From Pseudomonadota bacterium (GTDB lineage: Bacteria; Pseudomonadota; Gammaproteobacteria; Xanthomonadales; Rhodanobacteraceae), in contig JAJYDI010000039.1 of NCBI GenBank assembly GCA_021777635.1, forward strand, positions 1 to 13,279: 13,279 nucleotides of DNA, given 5' to 3'. Numbering within the stretch: the first letter of the stretch is position 1; each line of letters begins with the position of its first letter. The position numbers and the translations under genes are program-made. Positions 7,161-13,279 of this stretch are shown here, piece after piece. The notes beneath the pieces were generated by a model, which was given only the letters and a program-made list of their open reading frames with translations, ran no database searches and was not told where the DNA came from.

Positions 7161-7834
7161 ACGCGTGGGCGCGACTGCGCGTCAAATGCTGCGGCATCAC
7201 CCGGGTCGAGGACGCAACGCTCGCGGCGACGCTGGGAGCCGATGCCATCGGCCTGGTGTTCACCCGCTGCAGCCCGCGTTGCGTCGGACTCGAGCAGGCG
7301 CTGGCCATCCGTGCGGCGCTGCCTCCGCTGGTCGCCGCGGTCGCGCTGTTCATGGACGACGAGCCCGGCTGGGTGCGCGAAGTCGTCGAGCATGTGCAGC
7401 CTGACCTTTTGCAGTTCCACGGTGATGAAGACGCCGGTTATGCGCAGCAATTCGGCCGGCGCTACCTGAAGGCGATCGCGATGGCGGACGCCGGCGATCC
7501 GGCGGCCCGGATGGCTGCGCATCCGCATGCTGCGGGCTTCCTGCTCGACGGTCACGCGCGCGGCGAGGCCGGCGGTCGCGGGCGTGCGTTCGACTGGACG
7601 CGTGTCCCGCGGCACACTGGCCGCCCCTGGCTGCTGGCCGGAGGGCTGGATGCGGACAACGTGGCGGCAGCGATCCGCGCCGCGCGGCCCTACGGGGTGG
7701 ATGTCTCCAGCGGCATCGAATGCGCGCCGGGCATCAAGGACCCGCTGCGCATGCGGCGTTTCATCGCTGCCGTGCGCGCGGTCGAGCACGACGCGGCGGC
7801 ACCGCATTCCGGCACGGCCTCGCCGCGGGACTGA
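7157..7834 (+). CDS. trpF: Phosphoribosylanthranilate isomerase
   Basis: Third step of the tryptophan branch: Amadori rearrangement of N-(5-phosphoribosyl)anthranilate to CdRP by a cytoplasmic TIM barrel. With the GTG start at 7157 the product has 225 residues. RVKCCGIT carries the catalytic base cysteine (Cys12). LLQFHGDE is at 84-91. The catalytic acid aspartate is in FLLDGHARG (Asp131). The FDW block is at 145-147. [10 protein letters not shown] and the phosphate-binding [10 protein letters not shown]...GIKD follow. GAGGT at 7146-7150 is 6 bases before the GTG, and this with the GTGA overlap decides the start over an ATG nine codons earlier inside truA. One oddity: the usual GG(S/T)G before FDW reads GGRG (Arg141). 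The last 15 or so residues, after VRAVE, are an Ala/Ser-rich tail. Confidence 0.96.
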   Translation: MNAWARLRVKCCGITRVEDATLAATLGADAIGLVFTRCSPRCVGLEQALAIRAALPPLVAAVALFMDDEPGWVREVVEHVQPDLLQFHGDEDAGYAQQFGRRYLKAIAMADAGDPAARMAAHPHAAGFLLDGHARGEAGGRGRAFDWTRVPRHTGRPWLLAGGLDADNVAAAIRAARPYGVDVSSGIECAPGIKDPLRMRRFIAAVRAVEHDAAAPHSGTASPRD

Positions 7835-7868
7835 GCCTGCCGGTCTTTCACGTCACACGGACATCACC

Positions 7869-9098
7869 ATGGCAGCACGACTGGACTCACCCGTGACCAT
7901 CGATTACCACGCCTGGCCGGATGCGCGCGGGCGTTTCGGCACCTACGGCGGCAGCTACGTCGCCGAGACCCTGATGGCTCCGCTGGCCGAGCTGACCGCG
8001 GCCTACCTGGCGGCGCGCGAGGATGCCGCGTTTCAGGCCGAATTCGAGCGCGACCTCAAGCACTACGTCGGCCGGCCCAGCCCGATCTACCACGCCGAGC
8101 GACTGTCGCACGATGTCGGCGGTGCGCAGATCCTGCTCAAGCGCGAGGATCTCAATCACACCGGTGCGCACAAGATCAACAACACCGTCGGGCAGGCACT
8201 GATGGCGCGGCGCATGGGCAAGCGCCGCATCATCGCCGAAACCGGCGCCGGCCAGCACGGCGTCGCCACCGCGACGGTCTGCGCGCGCATGGGGATGGAG
8301 TGCGTCGTCTACATGGGCGAGACCGACATCGCGCGCCAGTCGATCAACGTCTTCCGCATGAAGTTGCTGGGCGCGACCGTGGTGCCGGTGACGTCCGGAT
8401 CGAAGACGCTCAAGGACGCGCTCAACGAGGCGCTGCGCGACTGGGTCACCCACGTCCACGACACCTACTACATCATCGGCACCGTGGCCGGGCCGCACCC
8501 CTATCCGATGATGGTGCGCGACTTCAACGCAGTGGTCGGCCGCGAGGCGCGCGCGCAGATGCTGGCCGAATACGGTCGCCTGCCCGACGTGCTCACCGCC
8601 TGCGTCGGTGGCGGCTCCAACGCGATCGGCCTGTTCCATGCCTTCCTCAACGATCGCGCCGTGCGCATCGTCGGCGCCGAGGCGGCGGGCGAGGGCATCG
8701 CCACGGGGCATCATGCCGCTTCGCTGGCGGCCGGCCGGCCCGGCGTGCTGCATGGCAACCGCACCTATGTGATCTGTGACGACGACGGCCAGATCACCGA
8801 GACGCATTCGATCTCGGCCGGCCTCGACTATCCCGGCGTCGGCCCCGAGCATGCCTTCCTCAAGGACACCGGTCGTGCCGAGTACGTCGGTGTCACCGAT
8901 GACGAGGCGATGGCGGCGTTCCACCGCCTGGCGCGCAGCGAGGGCATCCTCGCCGCGCTGGAGTCCGCGCATGCCGTCGCCCAGGCGATCAAGCTGGCCA
9001 GCGATCTGCCGCGTGACGCGCTGGTCCTGTGCAACCTTTCCGGCCGCGGCGACAAGGACGTGCAGACGATCGCCGCGCGTGAAGGGATCACCTTGTGA
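7869..9098 (+). CDS. trpB: Tryptophan synthase beta chain
   Basis: PLP enzyme that condenses indole, channelled from TrpA, with L-serine to tryptophan in the cytoplasmic alpha2-beta2 complex. The 409-residue product has [15 protein letters not shown] near 21-35 and the PLP Schiff-base lysine in [11 protein letters not shown] (Lys102). The catalytic glutamate is in AETGAGQHG (Glu124), the PLP phosphate loop is GGGSNAIG (247-254), and the C-terminal block is LSGRGDKD (390-397). The chosen ATG at 7869 follows CGGACATCACC. A GTG at 7893 sits in a similar context (GGACTCACCC) and is a possible alternative that would remove eight residues. The gene begins 34 bases after trpF. Its stop overlaps the trpA start by GTGA. 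No trp leader peptide or attenuator is seen in front of it. Confidence 0.98.
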   Translation: MAARLDSPVTIDYHAWPDARGRFGTYGGSYVAETLMAPLAELTAAYLAAREDAAFQAEFERDLKHYVGRPSPIYHAERLSHDVGGAQILLKREDLNHTGAHKINNTVGQALMARRMGKRRIIAETGAGQHGVATATVCARMGMECVVYMGETDIARQSINVFRMKLLGATVVPVTSGSKTLKDALNEALRDWVTHVHDTYYIIGTVAGPHPYPMMVRDFNAVVGREARAQMLAEYGRLPDVLTACVGGGSNAIGLFHAFLNDRAVRIVGAEAAGEGIATGHHAASLAAGRPGVLHGNRTYVICDDDGQITETHSISAGLDYPGVGPEHAFLKDTGRAEYVGVTDDEAMAAFHRLARSEGILAALESAHAVAQAIKLASDLPRDALVLCNLSGRGDKDVQTIAAREGITL

Positions 9099-9907
9099 CC
9101 AATCGCATCGACCAGCGCTTTGCGCAGCTCAAGGCCGCCGGCCGCACCGGCCTGATCCCGTTCATCACCGCCGGCGATCCGCGGCCCGACGCCACCGTGC
9201 CGCTGCTGCATGCGCTGGTGGCGGCCGGTGCCGACCTGATCGAGATCGGCGTGCCGTTTTCCGATCCGATGGCCGACGGGCCGGTGATCCAGCACGCCAA
9301 CGAACGCGCGCTCAAGCGCGGCGTGGGCCTGGGGCAGGTCCTGGGCTGGGCGCGCGAATTCCGCCGCGACGACGCCTGCACCCCGCTGGTGTTGATGGGC
9401 TATCTCAATCCGATCGAGATCTACGGGTACGCGCGTTTCGCCGCCGACGCGGTCGCGGCCGGCGTGGACGGCGTGCTGCTGGTCGACTGCCCGCTGGAGG
9501 AAGACGACACCGCGCAGGCCATCCGCGCGGCCGGGCTGCGGCAGATCCACCTCGCCGCGCCGACGACCGCGCCGCAACGGCTGGATCAGCTGTGCCGGCG
9601 TGCCGAAGGGTTTCTCTATTACGTCAGCTTCGCCGGCATCACCGGCGCCCTGCGCCTGAGCACCGCGGACATCGCCCAGCGCGTCGCGGCGATCCGTGCC
9701 GCGTCGCGGGCGCCGATCGCGGTCGGCTTCGGCGTGCGCGACGCCGGCAGCGCGGTGGCGATCGCAGGTTACGCTGACGCGGTCGTGATCGGCAGCGCGC
9801 TGGTCGAGCGGATCGCCGGCAGCGCGGATGCCGCCGAGGCCTGCGCGCGGGCACGCGCGTTTCTGGCGCCGATCCGCGACGCGCTGAACGCGCGCGCGGC
9901 GGCCTGA
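9095..9907 (+). CDS. trpA: Tryptophan synthase alpha chain
   Basis: Alpha subunit of tryptophan synthase. It is a TIM barrel that cleaves indole-3-glycerol phosphate to indole and glyceraldehyde-3-phosphate and passes indole to TrpB. The 270-residue product has PFITAGDP at 22-29. [16 protein letters not shown] contains the two catalytic acids, Glu50 and Asp61. [26 protein letters not shown] and the phosphate-binding GFGVRD and VVIGSALV blocks follow. The start is GTG at 9095, four bases inside trpB (GTGA overlap). AAGGG (9082-9086) lies eight bases upstream, giving [17 protein letters not shown] as in homologues. The overlap fits equimolar synthesis of the two complex partners. Confidence 0.98.
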   Translation: MTNRIDQRFAQLKAAGRTGLIPFITAGDPRPDATVPLLHALVAAGADLIEIGVPFSDPMADGPVIQHANERALKRGVGLGQVLGWAREFRRDDACTPLVLMGYLNPIEIYGYARFAADAVAAGVDGVLLVDCPLEEDDTAQAIRAAGLRQIHLAAPTTAPQRLDQLCRRAEGFLYYVSFAGITGALRLSTADIAQRVAAIRAASRAPIAVGFGVRDAGSAVAIAGYADAVVIGSALVERIAGSADAAEACARARAFLAPIRDALNARAAA

Positions 9908-9960
9908 AGCACACGACGACACGCGCAGCGAGCGCGGAATCTGCACGGGAGAGGACGACG

Positions 9961-10830
9961 ATGAGCTGGCTGAACCGATTGCTGCCCGGTGCCCGCGAGC
10001 GCAAGCCGCGGGCGGCGGCCAAGGGCAAGGTGCCGGAGGGCGTGTGGGAAAAATGCGCCGGCTGCGGCTCGGCGCTGTACCGGCCCGAGCTGGAGCGCAA
10101 CCTGATGGTGTGCCCCAAGTGCGGCCATCATCATCCGGTCGGCGCGCGCGCGCGGCTGGCCGCCTTCCTCGACGAAGGCAGCGGCGAGGAGCTCGACGCC
10201 GATCTGGCGCCGACCGACGCGCTGCACTTTCGCGACTCCAAGAAATATCGTGACCGGATCATCGCCGCGCAGAAGACGACCGGCGAGAAGGACGCGCTGG
10301 TGGTGATGCGCGGCCAGCTCAAGCAGAGTCCGCTGGTGGTGGCGGCATTCGAGTTCGCCTACATGGGCGGCTCGATGGGTTCGGTGGTCGGCGAGAAGTT
10401 CGCGCGCGGCGCCGAGCGCGCGCTGGCCGAGCGCATTCCGCTGGTGTGTTTTGCCGCCACCGGCGGCGCACGCATGCAGGAAGGCCTGCTGTCGCTGATG
10501 CAGATGGCCAAGACCGCGGCCGCGCTGGCGCGCCTGCGCGACGCCGGCGTGCCCTACGTGTCGGTGCTGACGCATCCGACCACCGGCGGTGTTTCCGCCA
10601 GTCTCGGCATGCTCGGCGACATCAATGTCGGGGAGCCGAGGGCATTGATCGGTTTCGCCGGGCCACGCGTGATCGAGCAGACCGTGCGCGAGACCCTGCC
10701 GGAGGGCTTCCAGCGTTCGGAGTTCCTGCTCGAGCACGGCGCCATCGACCTGATCCTCGATCGCCGCCAGCAGCGCGACAAGCTGGCGGCCCTCTTGGCG
10801 CTGCTGGGCCGCAAGTCGCGCGCCGCCTGA
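9961..10830 (+). CDS. accD: Acetyl-CoA carboxylase carboxyltransferase subunit beta
   Basis: Beta half of the carboxyltransferase. With AccA it moves CO2 from biotin-AccB to acetyl-CoA, giving malonyl-CoA for fatty acid synthesis. The 289-residue product has the bacterial N-terminal zinc ribbon with four cysteines (CAGC at 32-35, CPKC at 51-54). The crotonase-fold carboxyltransferase domain follows, with [50 protein letters not shown] and [10 protein letters not shown]. The start [10 protein letters not shown] and VPEGVWEKC are typical. A strong GGAGAGGA (9948-9955) is five bases before the ATG. A small stem CGCGC-AGCGA-GCGCG (9922-9936) lies in the 53-base gap after trpA. In related genomes folC normally follows accD. 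Here the next gene is ppk1 on the opposite strand. Confidence 0.98.
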   Translation: MSWLNRLLPGARERKPRAAAKGKVPEGVWEKCAGCGSALYRPELERNLMVCPKCGHHHPVGARARLAAFLDEGSGEELDADLAPTDALHFRDSKKYRDRIIAAQKTTGEKDALVVMRGQLKQSPLVVAAFEFAYMGGSMGSVVGEKFARGAERALAERIPLVCFAATGGARMQEGLLSLMQMAKTAAALARLRDAGVPYVSVLTHPTTGGVSASLGMLGDINVGEPRALIGFAGPRVIEQTVRETLPEGFQRSEFLLEHGAIDLILDRRQQRDKLAALLALLGRKSRAA

Positions 10831-10832
10831 GG

Positions 10833-10844
10833 CCGGACGTCCGG
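10833..10844. repeat. 12-base perfect palindrome CCGGACGTCCGG in the convergent accD/ppk1 gap
   Basis: The whole gap between the two stop codons is 29 bases (10831-10859). The palindrome begins two bases after the accD stop. A longer alternative stem GCCGG (10832-10836) with CCGGC (10848-10852) is also possible. There is no T run on either strand, so a standard intrinsic terminator is not supported. It may still slow or punctuate converging transcription. Confidence 0.4.
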
Positions 10845-10859
10845 GGGCCGGCGCTTCGA

Positions 10860-12932
10860 TCAGCGGCAGATCTTGGCCAGCAGCGTGCGTTGTGCCGAGT
10901 GCGGCATGGCGTCGCCCGCGAGCACCCGCGTGTAGCGGCCATCGCTGCCGAGCTGCCAGGCCTGGGCATTGTCGACCAGGTAGTTGGCCAGGGCCTCCTC
11001 GTACACCCGCGCGGCCAGCTCCGGGTCGAGGATCGGAAATCCGACCTCGATCCGCCGCAGCAGGTTGCGTTCCATCCAGTCGGCGCTGGCGCAGTACAGT
11101 TCGGGGGCGCCGTCGTTGGCGAACCAGTACACCCGGCTGTGCTCGAGAAAACGCCCGACGACCGAACGCACACGAATGCGTTCGGAGATCCCGGGCAGGC
11201 CGGGGCGCAGGGTGCAGCCGCCGCGCACGATCAGATCGATCTCGACGCCGGCGCCGGAAGCGCGGTACAGCGCCTGGATCACGCCGGGCTCGTTGAGGGC
11301 GTTGATCTTGGCGATGATGCGCGCCTCGCGGCCGGCGCGCGCGTGCGCGGTCTCGCGCTCGATCTTCGCCATCAGGCCCTTGTGCAGGGTGAATGGCGAG
11401 TGCAGCAGCCGCTTGAGCTTGATCATCGGGCCCAGCCCCGACATCTGCTGGAACACCTTGTGCACGTCCTCGCCGATCTCCGCATGCGCGGTCATCAGGC
11501 CGATATCGGTGTACAGGCGCGAGGTCAGCTGGTGGTAATTGCCGGTGGACAGATGCACGTAGCGGCGCAGGCGGCGGCCCTCGCGGCGCACGATCAGCAG
11601 CATCTTGGCGTGGGTCTTGTAGCCGACCACACCGTACACCACCTGCACGCCGGCCGACTGCAGCCGGTTGGCGAGGCGGATGTTGGCCTCCTCGTCGAAA
11701 CGCGCGCGCAATTCCACCACCACGGTGACGTCCTTGCCGGCGCGCGCGGCCTCGACCAGCGACTCGACCAGCGGCGAATCGGTGCCGACGCGATACAGCG
11801 TCTGCTTGATCGCCAGCACATCGGGATCCTGCGCCGCCTGACGCAGCAGCTCCATCACGGCCTGGAACGATTCATAGGGATGGTGCAGCAGCACGTCGTG
11901 CTGGCCGATGGCATCGAACACGTTGGGCGTCTGCAGCAGCGCCGGCGCCAGGCGCGGGGTGAACTTGGCGAACTTCAGGTCGGCGCGGTCGACCTGGTCG
12001 TAGATCGCCAGCACGCGATTGAGATTGACCGGCCCGGCGCAGCGGTAGACGTCGGCTTCGCTGAGCTCGAAGTTCGCCATCAGCAGCTCGGTGATCGCCT
12101 TGGGGCAGTTCTCGGCGATCTCCAGGCGCACCGGGCGCGCATAGCCGCGTCCGATCAGCTCCTCGGTCAGCGCGTTGGCCAGGTTCTCGACCTCCTCCTC
12201 CTCGATGGTCAGTTCGCTGTTGCGGGTGACCCGGAACTGGTAGGAGCCCTGCACCCGGAAGCCGGGAAACATCTCGTCGGCGAACTGTTGCAGCAGGCCG
12301 GCCAGGAAGATGAACTCGTGGGGCGACTGCGACACCTGCGAGGGCAGGCGGATCAGCCGCGGCAGCGAGCGCGGCGCGCGCACCAGTGCCATGTGGCCGG
12401 CATGACCGAAGGCATCGCGGCCTTCGAGCACGACGGCGATGTTGAGACTCTTGTTGAGGATGCGCGGGAACGGATGCGCCGGATCCAGCCCCAGCGGGGA
12501 CAGGACCGGCAGGATCTCGTTCTGGAAGTAGCCTTGCAGCCAGCGCTTCTGCCTGGCCGTCCATTTGTCGCGGGTCAGGAAGCGGATGCCTTCCTCGGCC
12601 AGCGCCGGCTGCAGCTCGTCCGACCAGGTCATGTACTGCTCGCGCACCAGCTCCAGTGCGCGCTCGCGGATGCGCGTCAGCACCTCGCTGGGTGCCAGGC
12701 CGTCGGCGCCGGGGCGGGCATCACCGAAGGCCAGATGCTGCTTGAGGACCGCGACGCGCACCTCGAAGTATTCATCGAGGTTGGTATTGGCGATGCACAG
12801 GAAGCGCAGCCGCTCCAGCAGCGGCATGCGCGGGTCGCGCGCCTGCGCCAGCACGCGAAAATTGAATTCGAGTGCCGCCAGCTCGCGGTTGAGAAACAGC
12901 TCGGGACGGTCGAGGTCGGGGGCCTGGGTCAT
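10860..12932 (-). CDS. ppk1: Polyphosphate kinase 1
   Basis: Reversible ATP:polyphosphate phosphotransferase that builds polyphosphate through a phosphohistidine intermediate, usually membrane-associated. From the ATG at 12932 it has 690 residues, close to the E. coli length. The order fits PPK1: an N domain (to about 105) with FLNRELAALEFNFRVL and NTNLDEYFEVRVA; an H domain (about 105-310) with LSPLGLDPAHPFPRILNKSLN; and C1 and C2 catalytic domains. Key residues are the arginine in KQTLYR (about 381), ARFDEEANI, the autophosphorylated histidine in YKTHAKMLLIVRR (His441), STGNYH, and the second histidine in LEHSRVYWF (His598). ATG at 12932 is preferred because AGGA lies nine bases upstream. 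A TTG three codons earlier leaves no room for a ribosome binding site. It lies downstream of the phoR-like gene on the same strand. Confidence 0.97.
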   Translation of the reverse strand: MTQAPDLDRPELFLNRELAALEFNFRVLAQARDPRMPLLERLRFLCIANTNLDEYFEVRVAVLKQHLAFGDARPGADGLAPSEVLTRIRERALELVREQYMTWSDELQPALAEEGIRFLTRDKWTARQKRWLQGYFQNEILPVLSPLGLDPAHPFPRILNKSLNIAVVLEGRDAFGHAGHMALVRAPRSLPRLIRLPSQVSQSPHEFIFLAGLLQQFADEMFPGFRVQGSYQFRVTRNSELTIEEEEVENLANALTEELIGRGYARPVRLEIAENCPKAITELLMANFELSEADVYRCAGPVNLNRVLAIYDQVDRADLKFAKFTPRLAPALLQTPNVFDAIGQHDVLLHHPYESFQAVMELLRQAAQDPDVLAIKQTLYRVGTDSPLVESLVEAARAGKDVTVVVELRARFDEEANIRLANRLQSAGVQVVYGVVGYKTHAKMLLIVRREGRRLRRYVHLSTGNYHQLTSRLYTDIGLMTAHAEIGEDVHKVFQQMSGLGPMIKLKRLLHSPFTLHKGLMAKIERETAHARAGREARIIAKINALNEPGVIQALYRASGAGVEIDLIVRGGCTLRPGLPGISERIRVRSVVGRFLEHSRVYWFANDGAPELYCASADWMERNLLRRIEVGFPILDPELAARVYEEALANYLVDNAQAWQLGSDGRYTRVLAGDAMPHSAQRTLLAKICR

Positions 12933-12988
12933 CGGTTGCAATCCTGCGGGGCGCTGAGCATGGCGGTAGCGCGCGCGCGCGGCAACCG
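12933..12988 (-). promoter_or_regulatory. ppk1: Inverted repeat in the ppk1 leader, touching the ribosome binding region
   Basis: CGGTTGC and GCAACCG (plus-strand arms 12933-12939 and 12982-12988) can pair in the ppk1 mRNA as seven base pairs around a 42-base loop. One arm fills the spacer between the AGGA Shine-Dalgarno and the ATG. The loop holds the alternating GC tract, which could fold further. The 64-base phoR-ppk1 gap shows no clear promoter or Pho box. Seven pairs can arise by chance, so this is weak. Confidence 0.3.
12969..12981. repeat. Alternating GC tract in the phoR-ppk1 gap
   Basis: Thirteen bases of strict G/C alternation, the kind of sequence that can adopt Z-DNA under negative supercoiling. 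Here it is non-coding and 37 bases upstream of the ppk1 ATG. A second tract of the same length lies 48 bases away, inside the phoR 3' end. Confidence 0.6.
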
Positions 12989-12996
12989 GCGCCGGC

Positions 12997-13279
12997 TCAG
13001 GCCTCCTCGACGCCGGGCGCGCGCGCGCGTTCGCTGCCGAAGACCGCGCTGAACGTCGAACCGCGCCCGGGTTCGCTTGCGACCGTCAGTCGGCCCTGGT
13101 GCAGGTTGAGCACGTGCTTGACGATCGAAAGCCCCAACCCGGTGCCGCCGGTCTCGCGCGAGCGGCTGGACGAGACCCGGTAGAAGCGTTCCGTCAAGCG
13201 CGCCTGGTGACTGGCCGGGATGCCGTAGCCGGTGTCGCTGACCGCGAATTCCAGCCCTTCCGGCGTACGCCGCCAGCGA
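12997..13279 (-). CDS. phoR: PhoR-like phosphate-regulon sensor histidine kinase (C-terminal fragment, 5' part beyond window)
   Basis: The last 94 or so codons of a sensor kinase. They contain the ATP-binding boxes of the HATPase domain: SDTGYGIP (G1), LTERFYRV (F box) and SRETGGTGLGLSIVKHVL (G2). LHQGRLTVASEPGRGSTFSAVF follows, and then a short Arg/Ala tail ending in VEEA. The block ERFYRV-SRSRETGGTGLGLSIVKHVLN is very close to PhoR. The position just upstream of ppk1 on the same strand matches the phoB-phoR-ppk order known in relatives. PhoR would sense phosphate status with the Pst system and phosphorylate PhoB. The sensor part, membrane segments and H box lie outside the window, so another PhoR-type kinase is not excluded. 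An alternating GC tract (13017-13029) codes for part of the Arg-Ala tail. Confidence 0.85.
   Translation of the reverse strand, partial: RWRRTPEGLEFAVSDTGYGIPASHQARLTERFYRVSSSRSRETGGTGLGLSIVKHVLNLHQGRLTVASEPGRGSTFSAVFGSERARAPGVEEA
13017..13029. repeat. Alternating GC tract inside the phoR 3' end
   Basis: Thirteen bases of alternating G and C within codons for the ERARAPG tail of the kinase. It pairs in type with the tract at 12969-12981. Slippage in such tracts could shift the reading frame of the tail, beyond the catalytic boxes. Confidence 0.55.

Noticed and set aside
7835..7868. trp attenuator or leader peptide before trpB
   Set aside because: The gap is 34 bases, with no Trp-codon run and no stem followed by T residues.
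9922..9936. Stem CGCGC-AGCGA-GCGCG before accD as a terminator or switch
   Set aside because: Only five pairs, no T run, and it does not reach the accD ribosome binding site.
12939..12941. TTG start for ppk1
   Set aside because: AGGA would be almost touching the TTG, whereas it is nine bases from the ATG at 12932.
10446..13052. 868-codon plus-strand open frame opposite ppk1
   Set aside because: It lies antisense to a clear ppk1 and runs into the accD and phoR regions. Its translation has no recognisable domain, and long mirror frames are expected in high-GC genes.
1..13279. Mobile elements, CRISPR arrays, defence genes, tRNA/rRNA or a novel gene cluster
   Set aside because: No transposase, integrase, regularly spaced repeats or RNA-gene signatures were seen. 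Nearly all of the window is covered by recognisable core genes in a familiar order.

Overview
The window is a high-GC, gene-dense chromosomal segment of housekeeping genes. Gene content and order point to a gammaproteobacterium of the Xanthomonadaceae/Rhodanobacteraceae type: prmB-aroC, then asd-fimV-truA-trpF-trpB-trpA-accD, then ppk1 beside a phoR-like kinase. That placement rests on remembered synteny and protein style, not on a search. No IS element, prophage, CRISPR array, tRNA or rRNA was seen, and no gene looks broken. Two genes are cut by the window edges.

Layout. At 1-599 a SCO1/SenC copper chaperone lies on the minus strand, with its C-terminus outside the window. It diverges from prmB (656-1573), and the two candidate -10 boxes stand back to back in a small dyad. 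prmB is coupled to aroC (1586-2695): the aroC ribosome binding site overlaps the prmB stop. A 104-base C-rich leader precedes asd (2800-3828). fimV (3912-6170) follows, with a candidate promoter in the end of asd and a long predicted RNA hairpin over its ribosome binding site and start codon. After a 222-base non-coding stretch comes a compact block: truA (6393-7160), trpF (7157-7834), trpB (7869-9098), trpA (9095-9907) and accD (9961-10830). Four-base GTGA overlaps join truA to trpF and trpB to trpA. Convergent to accD, only 29 bases away, are ppk1 (12932-10860) and upstream of it the 3' end of a phoR-like histidine kinase gene (13279-12997).

How the genes work together. aroC makes chorismate, and trpF, trpB and trpA carry out late steps of the tryptophan branch (trpE/G/D/C are not here). 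asd feeds the lysine/diaminopimelate, threonine and methionine pathways. accD is a subunit for the first step of fatty acid synthesis. prmB and truA modify translation components (ribosomal protein uL3 and tRNA). FimV is a polar inner-membrane/peptidoglycan organiser. SCO serves cytochrome oxidase assembly. phoR and ppk1 belong to phosphate sensing and polyphosphate storage.

The genes themselves are of well-known families and I see no new protein system. The most notable undescribed-looking signal is regulatory: the 58-base hairpin at 3855-3912, which would hide the fimV translation start. Second is the compact divergent promoter at 606-632, which predicts a leaderless SCO mRNA.
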